A model generated the notes under the pieces. It was not told where the DNA came from. It made no database searches and saw only the letters and a program-made list of their open reading frames with translations. Positions 1-9,188 of a DNA stretch of 64,000 bases are shown in pieces. The stretch is from the NCBI GenBank assembly GCA_001940645.1, contig MDVS01000117.1, positions 1 through 64,000 of the forward strand. Direction: 5' to 3'. The DNA is from Candidatus Heimdallarchaeota archaeon LC_3. Lineage in GTDB: Archaea; Asgardarchaeota; Heimdallarchaeia; Hodarchaeales; LC-3. Both the position numbers and the translations under genes were made by a program. Numbering within the stretch: the first letter of the stretch is position 1; each line of letters starts with the position of its first letter.

Positions 1-83
1 ATATTAGTAAAAATACGAAAATTGTTCAAACAATCCCAATGGGAACAAAATCAGGTAAAAAAATTGTTTCAAGGAAAGACAGG

Positions 84-554
84 TTAATTTTCAGGTACGA
101 AATACCCATCCTCGATAGCACCTTTAATTTCACCTTTTTTTATTAATAACGAGGTAGCCTTTGAAACAGCTTTATCTGATAATCCAACTTTCCCAGCTAT
201 TTCTTCTAAACTAGTTTTTTTCTTTAATTCTTGTATAGTTGTGACTAATCCTTGCTTTCTAGATACAACTGAGGCATCAGAGTCAGATTTTATTTTTTGC
301 ATCGCTAAACGTAGACTTTTACCACATTTAGGACAGGTAAATGACCCCATTATTGTTATTGTAACTCTTCCCATTTTATCTGGTAATGGAGAAATCATTT
401 GCCAAGTTTTGTTAGGAGGTGTTTCTACAGGATTTATCTTGTATGCACATTGTGTACATCTTAATTTATCTTTGGATCGTTTGCTTTTTTTGCCTTTTCT
501 AGTTGATTTTTCTTTTGTTTCTTTAATCTCTTCTATTTCCTCATTGTCAACCAT
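84..554 (-). CDS. Zinc-ribbon protein with C-terminal winged-helix-like region
   Basis: The product is about 156 residues. The first 25 or so are Lys/Glu-rich and probably disordered. A CxxC pair (CTQC) and a second pair about 45 residues on (CPKC) form a zinc ribbon. The last 50 residues resemble a winged helix, with a segment reading like a helix-turn-helix (SLEEIAGKVGLSDKAVSKA). This suggests a DNA- or RNA-binding protein, perhaps a chromatin or transcription factor. I do not recognise an exact family. A start at 572 is possible, but a GAGG motif lies eight bases before the ATG at 554, so I prefer that one. It lies about 90 bases downstream of the RFC gene on the same strand and may share its transcript. 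Confidence 0.75.
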   Translation of the reverse strand: MVDNEEIEEIKETKEKSTRKGKKSKRSKDKLRCTQCAYKINPVETPPNKTWQMISPLPDKMGRVTITIMGSFTCPKCGKSLRLAMQKIKSDSDASVVSRKQGLVTTIQELKKKTSLEEIAGKVGLSDKAVSKATSLLIKKGEIKGAIEDGYFVPEN

Positions 555-660
555 AAATGAAGCCTCAATCATTAAATTACTTTTAGCGAAAATATAATAT
601 TACAATATTTTGCATTTTAGGATAAAAAAATCAAATTGGATTTAAAACATTTATTATTAG

Positions 661-1623
661 CTATGTATTTTTATTCATAACATCAATAATTTTAGCTAAT
701 AAATAGACTAATTGTATTTCTTCATTAGCACCTTCAGTTAAACGAAAATCTACTTCTCCTAAAATACCAATTATTGTTACTTTTTCCGTTTCTGCTATAT
801 TAGTGTTATCAATTATAGCTGTATGAATCTGTTTTACCAAATCCTTTCCAGATACTCCTACAGAATATAAAAGAGACCTTAATTTTTTTCTTGCTTCAAA
901 AAATCCATCCATTGAATGCGTAAATAAGATGTTTAGCATTTCATCTATTTTCTTCGGATGAGCTCTTCCAGCAACATCATGAACAACTTCTTCTGTTATT
1001 TCACTACTTAAGACACTTGCAGCTTGCATTACATTAAGTAGTTTTCTCATATCTCCCTCAGAGACATTACAAAGTGCATCTATTGCTTTTTCTTCAATAT
1101 TAATTCCTTCATTCTTTGTAATTTCTGCTATTTTTTTCTTAACTAAGTTTTTTGGAATTGGGCGAAACCTGAAAACTGCACATCTTGATTGGATAGGCGA
1201 TATAATTTTACTAGAATAATTTGCTATTAAAATAAATCTTAAAGATTTATACTTTTCCATTGTCCGTCTAAGAGCTTGCTGGGCATCTGATGTCATATTA
1301 TCTGCTTCATCAAGAACAAGTAATCTAAAAGGCATACGAGCAGCAGGCATGATACTTGCATATTTTTTGATATCTTCACGTACCATTTTAATCCCTCTCT
1401 CATCAGAGGCATTAAGTTCTTTATAGTTTTCAGCAAAGGATTCCTGAAATATTTCTCTTGCTAATGCAATAGCAGTTGAAGTTTTACCAACTCCAGCTGG
1501 TCCTGCAAATAAAAAGTGAGGCATATTTCCTTTATCTTTAGCAAATGCCATTAAACGTTCAATAATTACTTCCTGACCCAAAACATCAGCTAATTTTTTT
1601 GGTCTGTAATCTTCAATCCACAT
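661..1623 (-). CDS. rfcS: Replication factor C small subunit (clamp loader)
   Basis: This AAA+ ATPase (320 residues, the usual length) helps load the PCNA sliding clamp on primed DNA together with the RFC large subunit. Visible motifs are the Walker A loop GPAGVGKT at residues 41-48, the NASDERG motif at 71-77, Walker B VLDEAD at 103-108 and the SRC arginine-finger motif at 146-148. The N-terminal RFC box (WIEDYRPKKLADVLGQ) confirms the start. The last 130 residues form the collar domain. The large subunit and PCNA are not in this window. The family assignment is secure. Confidence 0.96.
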   Translation of the reverse strand: MWIEDYRPKKLADVLGQEVIIERLMAFAKDKGNMPHFLFAGPAGVGKTSTAIALAREIFQESFAENYKELNASDERGIKMVREDIKKYASIMPAARMPFRLLVLDEADNMTSDAQQALRRTMEKYKSLRFILIANYSSKIISPIQSRCAVFRFRPIPKNLVKKKIAEITKNEGINIEEKAIDALCNVSEGDMRKLLNVMQAASVLSSEITEEVVHDVAGRAHPKKIDEMLNILFTHSMDGFFEARKKLRSLLYSVGVSGKDLVKQIHTAIIDNTNIAETEKVTIIGILGEVDFRLTEGANEEIQLVYLLAKIIDVMNKNT

Positions 1624-2083
1624 AAGTATTTATCTCTCTAAATTTGAAGTGCAAATAGACAAAAATTAATTAAAGTATTCTTAATGTAGTTATTAGAAAA
1701 ATTTGATATGTTATATTAAAGTTTAATTTGTTTTTTCTTTTATGATTTTGTATAACACGTAAAATGACCAGATTATTATTTTTAATATGTTTTATACTTG
1801 TTTAATCATAGACCAAAATATTATTTTACACTAACCTAACAAATATAAGTCTTACAAGAATGAATCATTTATACAACAAAAGCAAATTTCTCGTTATTAT
1901 TAAAATTAGGAAAAAAAAAATCTTATTTATATATTTGAAAGTTCAAACAATGTTTTGAAATCTTATTAAACTATAATTTCATTGATACTAAAAGTAAGTT
2001 AGAAAATCTTATAAGAATCAATAAAATGATATTGTTAAACCTTTTATCATTATATAATGTTTTTACAGGAGTTATTCATAAAT
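1624..2083. other. Gene-free A+T-rich spacer
   Basis: About 460 bases between the divergent RFC gene and a small membrane-protein gene. I see no long reading frame, tRNA or C/D-box motif. It presumably carries the promoters of both genes. A TATA-like run (tttatatattt near 1923-1933) is present, but it is too far from the next start to assign with confidence. Confidence 0.5.
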
Positions 2084-2416
2084 ATGGCAAAAGATAAACT
2101 TATTGGTTTTGGCTTAGCACTAATTTTCTTAATTGGCTTAATTTTATATATATTAGCGGTTCCAATTCCTATTTTACTAACAGTTCTTGATGGAGGAACC
2201 GATTGGAACTATGGGCTTTTAGCAGATCTATTACCATTTGGAGCTAACGTCACATTGTTTTGGTTGATGGTACCAGTCTTTGGTGGTGTATTTCTGTTCA
2301 GTTTCATCGTCATTTGGATTGGTTGGACCATGGCAACTACTCCCCCACCTGAACCTATCGATCTTGATAGTTTAGACTTAGATGACGATGATGACGACGA
2401 CGAAAAAGATGATTAA
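2084..2416 (+). CDS. Small membrane protein with poly-aspartate tail
   Basis: The product is about 110 residues. Two hydrophobic segments (about residues 6-30 and 52-82 from this start) look like transmembrane helices, joined by a short loop containing GGTDWNYG. The tail is extremely acidic (a run of Asp, then EKDD), follows a proline-rich linker and is presumably cytoplasmic. An upstream ATG at 2057 is in frame, but an AGGAG motif lies between the two about 12 bases before the ATG at 2084, which favours the shorter form. No family is recognised. The tail could bind metal ions or basic proteins, but that is speculation. Confidence 0.7.
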   Translation: MAKDKLIGFGLALIFLIGLILYILAVPIPILLTVLDGGTDWNYGLLADLLPFGANVTLFWLMVPVFGGVFLFSFIVIWIGWTMATTPPPEPIDLDSLDLDDDDDDDEKDD

Positions 2417-2547
2417 AAAAAGATTTGCTCTAAAAATAATAGAAAAATATTATTTAACTTTTTTAAAAAAGTAGTCAATTTGTCATAAATTTCTTTAAAA
2501 AAAAAACAATTAATAAGGACAATGTGTCCTTATAGTGTGTTCTATTA

Positions 2548-2802
2548 TTAATCTTCATTAACTGTTTCAAGTATTGAAACAATTTGCCAGATTTTCGTTC
2601 TTGAATACACAGGACAATTGGGATCCTGAGAGATTTCGTCTAATACTGATATAGCAAAATTAGCTTTCACTGGAGGAGGATCTTCTGGATTATCTAATCC
2701 CTCATTTGCTTGTTTTGCTGCTCGTCGTATATTTTTAGGTACGGAATGATCCGTAATGATAGAGCGTAAAAGTTCTTGTGCTTCATCTAGTTTTTCATTC
2801 AT
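2548..2802 (-). CDS. UPF0147 family protein
   Basis: This is a small helical archaeal protein of about 84 residues. It matches the UPF0147 family through its pattern of a helical start, VPKNIRRAA, then NPEDPPPVKAN and a conserved end that includes SQDPNCPVYSRTKIWQIVS. Function in the family is unknown. Earlier in-frame TTG (2817) could add five residues, but a GGGGTG sequence just upstream of the ATG at 2802 looks like its ribosome-binding site. It is monocistronic by position, with no same-strand neighbour close by. Confidence 0.88.
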   Translation of the reverse strand: MNEKLDEAQELLRSIITDHSVPKNIRRAAKQANEGLDNPEDPPPVKANFAISVLDEISQDPNCPVYSRTKIWQIVSILETVNED

Positions 2803-3022
2803 AATAATACACCCCAATCTTCTATTAATTGTGATTTTTATAGATAAAGGTATTTTAAAGATTATTTAGTATGCTATATTAATCCTTATCAAGAATTTTT
2901 CTATGTTTCTGTACTTTAAACCTTTCGCTAAGGAAAAGTTGTAACATCTAGATAAAATAACTTTCTTGATTTAAAAGTTCACGATGATTAGAACCATTAA
3001 TCTACTCTATTTGTATCAATTA

Positions 3023-4363
3023 TTAGAGATTAAATAATGATTTACAATTTTCAGGGAAAATAAAAAATTGTATTGCTTTTTTATTATAATTCTTGTAAAT
3101 CTGATCAGAAATCATCCTATTTTCTACATTTTTGCGGTTATTAACAATTTCTCTTATCAATGAGGTTGCGTATGATCCTTTATTAAGAGAGAATTCTAAA
3201 TTCATTCTATTTGAATAAATTTTAAATTTAAAATCTCTTGGATAGATAATTGCTTTTCTTTTACTCCCACTAATTTTAATCCACGATTCTTTTTGGTTGA
3301 AATTATGTAAATTGATTTTATCTTCTTTTAAGATTTCTTCAATATCTCTGTTAACCCATTCAGGATATTCGTTAAAGTCAGTTTCATATCCAATTAACGG
3401 AATATTTTCTAATTTTGTATCAAAAGCATTAAAATTCGTTAAAAATTTTGATAAAATCCAATTAAAGATAAAAGATTGATAAGAAGCAATGAATAATGAT
3501 AGAATTTTTTTAGGAACTGAGAAAATTGCCTTTTGATAATTATTAGTTTTTATTAATTCATTAGCAATTCTTTTCTCATAATGAAATTTTTTAGGTATAG
3601 AAATTATGAAATTTTTAAAATTTAAGGATGAAGATAATTCAAATCTAGTGTTTTGAATATAATCTTGTTCCAAATTAGTAGAAATAACAAGATAACTAAG
3701 AGCTGCGAGTTTCCAATCACTTCGTAATAATGCCTTCCCAATAAGATGAGAAATTGGTCTTATTGATCCAAAACGTTGAGTTCCAAAATAATTTGGAATT
3801 CCTTTTTTCTGAATACTATTCATTAAGTTGGAAATTTCTATTTTCTCTTCATTTGTTATCTGGTTTTTTGAATCTAATATGATATTAAATTGGTTTCCTA
3901 TTAAATCCCCAAAATTTAGCTCAAATTTACTAGTTATACCTCGAGAAAGTTGTATTCTCTCAAAATCTAAATTTCTATATGGTTTCCCTGTTGGAGACCA
4001 AATTGAAATTAGCTGATTTGTTATAGCTTGAGAATCTTTAAGTCCAGAGTACCCAATCCAGTTTTCAGGAATTTTAAGATTGTGTGCAATTATTTGAATT
4101 GCACCAGGTGTATCAATACCATACTTTTTCAATTTATGATAACTAAACAAACCATGATCTTCTTTGAATTCCTCTAAATTAGTACTATTATTGATTAAAA
4201 GGTGATTTTTATGAATTTCATCCACCTTGAAATTTGAATAAATTTTCCTATTTAAAATAAAAATAGGAAGATTCCTTTTATGATTGTGAAAAAGAGAAGA
4301 TATTCCAGATATTTCTTCGACATAAAGGGATGATAGTGAAAAATTTTTATCCAAATCTTCCAT
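3023..4363 (-). CDS. truD: tRNA pseudouridine(13) synthase TruD
   Basis: The product (446 residues) belongs to the TruD family, which isomerises uridine 13 in the D-arm of tRNA to pseudouridine. Diagnostic segments are the GLKDSQAITNQ motif, whose Asp is the catalytic residue, and the later NYFGTQRFGS segment that contacts RNA. The length fits archaeal TruD enzymes with the inserted TRUD domain. It begins 25 bases after the uL11 stop on the same strand, so the two are probably cotranscribed. Codon use is like its neighbours. Confidence 0.93.
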   Translation of the reverse strand: MEDLDKNFSLSSLYVEEISGISSLFHNHKRNLPIFILNRKIYSNFKVDEIHKNHLLINNSTNLEEFKEDHGLFSYHKLKKYGIDTPGAIQIIAHNLKIPENWIGYSGLKDSQAITNQLISIWSPTGKPYRNLDFERIQLSRGITSKFELNFGDLIGNQFNIILDSKNQITNEEKIEISNLMNSIQKKGIPNYFGTQRFGSIRPISHLIGKALLRSDWKLAALSYLVISTNLEQDYIQNTRFELSSSLNFKNFIISIPKKFHYEKRIANELIKTNNYQKAIFSVPKKILSLFIASYQSFIFNWILSKFLTNFNAFDTKLENIPLIGYETDFNEYPEWVNRDIEEILKEDKINLHNFNQKESWIKISGSKRKAIIYPRDFKFKIYSNRMNLEFSLNKGSYATSLIREIVNNRKNVENRMISDQIYKNYNKKAIQFFIFPENCKSLFNL

Positions 4364-4388
4364 TATATGAATTCCAAATGCTAAAGGA

Positions 4389-4868
4389 TTATTTGATTAA
4401 ACCATCATGTTTTCCGGTATCAATTTCTATTTGGACATCACGTGGATGTTTTCCATCAACTGTTATTCCACAAGAAATAGCTGTACCCAATACTTCTTTT
4501 ACTGCACTTTTTAGATCTCTTGAAAGAAGAATTTCTTCTTTCATTTTTGCGATCTTAACAATTGCGGGTATATCTACATCACCAGCTGTTTCGGTACCTG
4601 CTGTGCTACTTCCCTTCTCTGCATTAGCTTCTTTTTTTAGTAAAACACTTGTTTGTGGTGTACTTACTTCAATCTCATATTTTTTTGTTGCAGGATCAAC
4701 CTTTAAAGTAATTGGTACTGTCATTCCAATATAGCTTTCGGTTTTTTTATTGATATCATTTATAACCTGTTTAATATTAAGTTTTAATGGGCCTAGCGCA
4801 GGACCAAGTGGTGGACCAGCGGTAGCTTTACCTCCAACTACTAAAGCTTTTATTGTTTGAGTTGCCAT
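4389..4868 (-). CDS. rpl11: Large-subunit ribosomal protein uL11
   Basis: uL11 (159 residues) builds the stalk base and GTPase-associated centre of the large ribosomal subunit. The glycine/proline-rich N terminus (KATAGPPLGPALGPL) and the C-terminal rRNA-binding helices with the GITVDGKHPRDVQ motif are clear. A GGTG motif lies just upstream of the ATG. In many archaea uL11 sits in one operon with uL1. Here the uL1 gene lies 500 bases away and points the other way, so that linkage has been split by an inversion, and uL11 is instead followed by truD. Confidence 0.97.
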   Translation of the reverse strand: MATQTIKALVVGGKATAGPPLGPALGPLKLNIKQVINDINKKTESYIGMTVPITLKVDPATKKYEIEVSTPQTSVLLKKEANAEKGSSTAGTETAGDVDIPAIVKIAKMKEEILLSRDLKSAVKEVLGTAISCGITVDGKHPRDVQIEIDTGKHDGLIK

Positions 4869-5374
4869 TTTTTCACCATTTTTAGGATATAATTATGAAT
4901 TTAAATTCGATTTAAAATCATGTTATTTATTAAAGATTTCTCCCAAATTATCATTATTTACATTTGGAGTTCTGTAATCAAACTTAGAAATTATAATTTA
5001 TTTTATTTAGTTTTTTCAACTGTTTATGTCTTTTCTTAATAAATTCAACATTTTAAATTTATTCTAAAAGGTATTAATTCAATAATTTATTTCCTTTTGA
5101 CATTTTCATATGAATAAAGTTATGAAAACATGTGAAATATACGAAATTATTTTTCAACTTTCCATAATATCAAAAATCTTACAGTAGAAAACTAGTTTTA
5201 ATGAATTTTTCTTTTATTACCTCTTCTGAATTAATAATTAAGATATTTTGATTTAATAAGATGAATTAACATTGTTGAAGTTTTTAATTTACAAGAATTA
5301 ACGTTAAATTACTAGTTAAATTAGATTTACTAGCTAATCAACAAATAAAAACTTTAATAGAAGGAAAATAAACA
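4869..5374. other. Divergent promoter region between uL11 and uL1
   Basis: About 500 bases of A+T-rich sequence between two outward-facing ribosomal protein genes. No reading frame, tRNA or strong hairpin is seen. It must hold promoters for both directions. I cannot single out a TATA box with confidence because the whole stretch is A+T-rich. Confidence 0.5.
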
Positions 5375-6016
5375 ATGTCATATCAAAAACCGGCCTTACT
5401 CGAAGCAGTTGGCAAAGTCAGGCAGGGAAAGGAGAGAAATTTCGTACAAAGCGTCGAAGTTTTAATTTCCTTGCGAGATATAAACTTGAAGGATCCCTCA
5501 CAACGATTCAATATTGAATCTTTACTTCCTCATGCAATAAAAAAAGAAATTAAAATTGTTTTATTTGCAGATGGAGATTTAGCAGTACGAGGGAAAAATG
5601 AAGGATTAACCGTTATTTCATCTGATAAGTTTGATCAATTAGTCAAAAATCCAAAAGATGGTAAAAAACTAGCAGATGATCATGATTTCTTTTTAGCTGA
5701 ACGTCAATACATGGCAAAAGTTGGAAGATTTCTTGGTAAGATATTAGGACCTAGAGGAAAAATGCCTAAACCAGTAGCACCAAATGTTAATATTAATGAT
5801 TTAAAAGAGAATTATTTTAGAACTATTAGATTGAGACTAAGAGAAAATCCATGTTTGAATGCAAGAATTGGAACATTATCTAATTCAGATGAAGAATTAG
5901 CTGACAATATAATCTCCTGTTTAGCTACTGTTACAGGAAAACTCCCACGAGGAGCCCAGCATATTAAAAAAGTATATATGAAGACAACGATGGGTTCTTC
6001 GGTTTTAATTGAGTAG
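5375..6016 (+). CDS. rpl1: Large-subunit ribosomal protein uL1
   Basis: uL1 (213 residues) forms the mobile L1 stalk that helps release deacylated tRNA. The signature KVGRFLGKILGPRGKMPKP sits in the inserted domain, and the ends match the archaeal family. A GAAGG motif precedes the ATG. It is the first gene of a long cluster of translation genes running in the same direction. Archaeal uL1 proteins often repress their own messenger; I did not find an obvious binding hairpin in the leader. Confidence 0.97.
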   Translation: MSYQKPALLEAVGKVRQGKERNFVQSVEVLISLRDINLKDPSQRFNIESLLPHAIKKEIKIVLFADGDLAVRGKNEGLTVISSDKFDQLVKNPKDGKKLADDHDFFLAERQYMAKVGRFLGKILGPRGKMPKPVAPNVNINDLKENYFRTIRLRLRENPCLNARIGTLSNSDEELADNIISCLATVTGKLPRGAQHIKKVYMKTTMGSSVLIE

Positions 6017-6036
6017 GATGTTGGAGGATAAGTTAT

Positions 6037-6192
6037 ATGGCTCGATATAAACCAACAGCAAAAAAAATTAGAATTGGAAATCGATTAAATCAAAACAAAA
6101 CCGTTCCCACTTGGGTTATTATGCGGACACAAAGAAAAGTAAGAACTCACCCAAAACGAAGACGATGGCGACAATCAACGCTAAAAGTATAA
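6037..6192 (+). CDS. rpl39e: Large-subunit ribosomal protein eL39
   Basis: A 51-residue, very basic protein beginning MARYKPTAKKIRIGNR and ending RRRWRQSTLKV, which is the typical eL39 sequence. It lines the nascent-peptide exit tunnel in archaeal and eukaryotic ribosomes. A strong GGAGG ribosome-binding site lies at about 6023-6027, nine bases before the ATG. It sits in the conserved order uL1 - eL39 - eL31 - eIF6. Confidence 0.96.
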   Translation: MARYKPTAKKIRIGNRLNQNKTVPTWVIMRTQRKVRTHPKRRRWRQSTLKV

Positions 6193-6226
6193 TTAATCAT
6201 TATTGAAATTATTTGAAGGTTAAATT

Positions 6227-6520
6227 ATGAGTGAAGACATTAAAGATCTTGATTCAGAAATCATTGATCAGAGAACAGTAACTATTTCATTTAGTAAGCC
6301 AGTATATGGTGATAATGTTCCTAGGAGAAAAAGAACACCTCATGCATTAAAATATTTAAAAAACATTATACAACGACATTGGGATGTGGATAATGTTATC
6401 ATCGATCCAGAAGTCAATAGAGCAATTTGGAAACGCGGAATTCAATATCCTCCCAGAAAAATTACCGTTAAAATCATAAAATCAGAAGAAGACTCTGTGG
6501 AAGTATTTTTAGCAGATTAA
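6227..6520 (+). CDS. rpl31e: Large-subunit ribosomal protein eL31
   Basis: The product (97 residues) is eL31, which sits near the exit tunnel of archaeal and eukaryotic ribosomes. The central segments (RRKRTPHALKYLKNIIQRH and the following VDPEVN-like stretch) are typical, and the length is normal. An AAGGTT motif precedes the start. It lies 34 bases after eL39 and 74 bases before eIF6 in the same direction, as in many archaea. Confidence 0.96.
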   Translation: MSEDIKDLDSEIIDQRTVTISFSKPVYGDNVPRRKRTPHALKYLKNIIQRHWDVDNVIIDPEVNRAIWKRGIQYPPRKITVKIIKSEEDSVEVFLAD

Positions 6521-6594
6521 ATAGGGAAATGCCGAGATAAGATTCATAATGGTTTATCAAATGAAACCAAATTGTCTGGGTTGGAATAAGGTAA

Positions 6595-7266
6595 ATGTCA
6601 ATAGAGTTAATAGATTTCCAAGGTGATCCTAATATAGGATTGTTTTTAGTATCTACAAATAAATTTATCTTGGTTCCCGCAGATATTACAAATAACTTGA
6701 AAAGAACTTTGGAAGCAACTTTTAAAGTTCCTTTAATTGAAATTGTCTTTGATACTAAAATTATTGGAGCATTAATATCTGCCAATGACAACGGTATTGT
6801 TGTTTCTCATTTAATTCATGACAATGTCATTGAAGAGATAAAAAATAAATTACCAGATATTAAAATAGGAAAAATCAAAACTGGCTACTTTGCTATGGGT
6901 AATTTAATTGCTGGTACGAATAAACAAACATTAATTTCGCCATTAATTGAGTCTGATGAAAGAAAAATGATTAGAGACGTTTTAGATACCGAACTCATTG
7001 CTACTCGTTTATCAGGATCAGATTTAATTGGTTCACTGCTTAAAATTACAACACATGGAGGAGTTATCTCTCCAATTGTTGATGATGAGTCTGAAATTGA
7101 GAATTTAATCTCAATTTTTAACCTAGAACTAGAATCATCCACAGTTAACCGTGGGTTCCAATTTCCATCTGGAGGAATAGAAGCTAATTCTTTCGGTGCT
7201 GTCTTAGGTAATTTAACTACAGGGATTGAATCAATAGCTATAACACGTGGGTTATTCCCAAATTGA
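6595..7266 (+). CDS. eif6: Translation initiation factor aIF6
   Basis: aIF6 (223 residues) binds the large ribosomal subunit and prevents premature joining with the small subunit. The sequence shows the five-fold repeated structure of the family, with repeating segments such as NDNGIVV and PNRGFQFPSGG-like variants at roughly 45-residue spacing. The ATG at 6595 gives the standard N terminus. The gene lies between eL31 and eL20, its usual archaeal position. Confidence 0.95.
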   Translation: MSIELIDFQGDPNIGLFLVSTNKFILVPADITNNLKRTLEATFKVPLIEIVFDTKIIGALISANDNGIVVSHLIHDNVIEEIKNKLPDIKIGKIKTGYFAMGNLIAGTNKQTLISPLIESDERKMIRDVLDTELIATRLSGSDLIGSLLKITTHGGVISPIVDDESEIENLISIFNLELESSTVNRGFQFPSGGIEANSFGAVLGNLTTGIESIAITRGLFPN

Positions 7267-7303
7267 TAAAAAAGAGTGAAATTTCATTTAGTTGGTATAA
7301 AAT

Positions 7304-7567
7304 ATGAAAAACAATATTAAAATACGAAATTATTTAGTAAATGGTACTTATACACATAAAGGAAAGAAAGTGAACTTTAAACAAGAAATCAGAGCCGTGA
7401 AGGAAGAAGATGCAATAGAAAAAATTCAACTTGCTTTTGGTAGTAATCATGGTGTAAAAAGGAATCAAATCAAAATAGCAAATGTAAAAGAATTAAATAA
7501 AGATCAAATTTCAAACAAAATGATTAAAGAATTTTCTACTAATCAAGATATTTCAATTAGAAGATGA
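7304..7567 (+). CDS. rplX: Large-subunit ribosomal protein eL20 (L18a/LX)
   Basis: An 87-residue protein matching archaeal eL20 (formerly LX). It starts with a short beta strand region (IKIRNYLVNGTYTHKGKKVNF) and has the conserved charged helix with EDAIEKIQLAFGSNHGVKR. It lies between aIF6 and prefoldin alpha as in other archaea. Only seven bases separate its stop from the next start, so translation is probably coupled. Confidence 0.93.
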   Translation: MKNNIKIRNYLVNGTYTHKGKKVNFKQEIRAVKEEDAIEKIQLAFGSNHGVKRNQIKIANVKELNKDQISNKMIKEFSTNQDISIRR

Positions 7568-7574
7568 TATAAGC

Positions 7575-8039
7575 TTGGGAAATTCAGATATACCGAATTT
7601 GACTAATCAAGATCAACTTAAACAAGATCAACTAAGAAAGCAAATTGATCAAATTTCTAGAGAATTAAATCAGTTAAATAGTCAAATTCAATATGTAAAT
7701 CAACAGCTATCTATAATAACGAATTATCGTCAAGATATTTCTGCCGCTTTAAGAAGCATTAATGAAATAAAGACAAAAAAAATCGGAGAAAAAGTTTTAA
7801 TACCATTAAGCTCAAAACTATTTTTACCTGTATCATTATCAGAAGAATCACGTTCTGAATTGTTGATAAATCTAGGTTCAAGTATTCTCAAAAGAGGAAA
7901 CTTAGCCGATGCATCTGAAAAGCTTGAAAAAGAATTAGAACAGTCAAAAAAAGTTATAGAAGCTCTTCAAGGTGATTATTCTAAGCTGGAAACGGAGATT
8001 ATGAATAGAGAATCATTTTTATCTCAGTTTTATAAATAA
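7575..8039 (+). CDS. pfdA: Prefoldin alpha subunit
   Basis: Prefoldin alpha (154 residues) pairs with beta subunits to form the jellyfish-shaped cochaperone that hands unfolded proteins to the thermosome. Long heptad-rich helices occupy about residues 10-60 and 105-150, flanking a central beta-hairpin region with VLIPLSSKLFLPVSL. The start is a TTG, seven bases after the eL20 stop. The preceding eL20 end supplies the ribosome-binding context. Position and length match archaeal pfdA. Confidence 0.92.
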   Translation: MGNSDIPNLTNQDQLKQDQLRKQIDQISRELNQLNSQIQYVNQQLSIITNYRQDISAALRSINEIKTKKIGEKVLIPLSSKLFLPVSLSEESRSELLINLGSSILKRGNLADASEKLEKELEQSKKVIEALQGDYSKLETEIMNRESFLSQFYK

Positions 8040-8092
8040 ACAAGTTTGATTTAAATTTTTGCAATCATTATAAGAGCCAGAGGTAATTACAG

Positions 8093-9010
8093 TTGAATTC
8101 ATTTTCAAAAGGGCTAAGAAATCTTGTAATAAAAGTTAAAACTAAAGAAATTGATGAAATTAATGTAAAAGAAACTTTAAAAGAGTTTGAAATTTTTCTT
8201 ATTAGAAATAATGTATCATCTGTGGCAGCAAGAGAAATTATCAAAAGAACTAAAGTAAAAGTTCTTGGTAAACGTATAACAAGATTCAGCAATATGGAAA
8301 AACTAATAGAGGGACCTATCAAAGATTCAGTTTTAGAGATAGTAAGTTCTGATTATGAAATTGATATTGTTGAAATCCTGAAATCAAAAAAGAAGAAGGG
8401 AGAAATTAAACCATTAGTGATTCTATTTTTAGGAATTAATGGAACAGGTAAGACAACTTCTATTGCGAAAATAGCAAATATGGTTACAAAAGAAAAATTT
8501 CGTGCAGTAATTGCAGCTGCTGACACCTTCCGAGCAGCAGCTCAAGAACAAATTAAAGAACACGCGGATAAGTTGAGAATTAAGTGTATTGAAGGTCCTT
8601 ATGGTGGGGATCCTAGTGCAGTTGCTTATGATGCAATAGCTCATGCTACAGCCCGTGGTTTGAATATTGTCTTAATTGACACAGCAGGTCGAATGGCAAT
8701 AAACAATGATCTAATAGGTGAAATGCAAAAAATAAAAAGAGTGTCTAATCCCGATTATACATTATTGGTTGTTGATGCACTTGCAGGTAATGATGCAACT
8801 AATCAAGCTAAAGAGTTTGATGAAAAAGTCGGTATTGATGGTACAATTATCAATAAACTTGATGCTGATGAAAGATCTGGAACAGCGCTTTCAGTTACCT
8901 TTTCTACGAAAGGAAAGCCTATTGCATATGTCGGTATTGGCCAAAAATATAAAGATATTGATAAATTTGATCCTAAGAAATTTGTTGAAACGATTTTCGA
9001 TATTGGTTGA
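8093..9010 (+). CDS. ftsY: Signal recognition particle receptor FtsY
   Basis: FtsY (305 residues) is the SRP-family GTPase that receives ribosome-nascent chain complexes at the membrane. The N domain is helical (about 1-95). The G domain has GINGTGKTT (G1), DTFRAAAQEQ, DTAGR (G3) and a TKLD-like NKLDAD (G4) motif. No acidic A domain is present, which is normal for archaea. The start is a TTG at 8093, preceded by an AGAGGT motif. It closes the uL1-FtsY cluster. Its partner SRP RNA is found at 42671 in this window. Confidence 0.95.
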   Translation: MNSFSKGLRNLVIKVKTKEIDEINVKETLKEFEIFLIRNNVSSVAAREIIKRTKVKVLGKRITRFSNMEKLIEGPIKDSVLEIVSSDYEIDIVEILKSKKKKGEIKPLVILFLGINGTGKTTSIAKIANMVTKEKFRAVIAAADTFRAAAQEQIKEHADKLRIKCIEGPYGGDPSAVAYDAIAHATARGLNIVLIDTAGRMAINNDLIGEMQKIKRVSNPDYTLLVVDALAGNDATNQAKEFDEKVGIDGTIINKLDADERSGTALSVTFSTKGKPIAYVGIGQKYKDIDKFDPKKFVETIFDIG

Positions 9011-9188
9011 TTGATTCGAAAAGATGAAATAATAGATTGAAAGAATAGATAACAACAAATATATTTTTTATTCTTATAGATTTGTTCCCTCTTGGTTATT
9101 GAATCACTTTTTGAAAATGATAATTCAATTAACTAGTGAATATTTTATTATTTTTATTTAAGTAAATAGTATTGGGGTATTTACCTTC

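Noticed and set aside
241..597. A 118-codon plus-strand frame
   Set aside because: It runs antisense to the zinc-ribbon gene, whose cysteines and winged helix show the true coding strand.
2375..2416. Run of GAT/GAC codons, a possible simple-sequence repeat
   Set aside because: It is in frame and encodes the acidic tail of a plausible membrane protein, so it needs no separate explanation.
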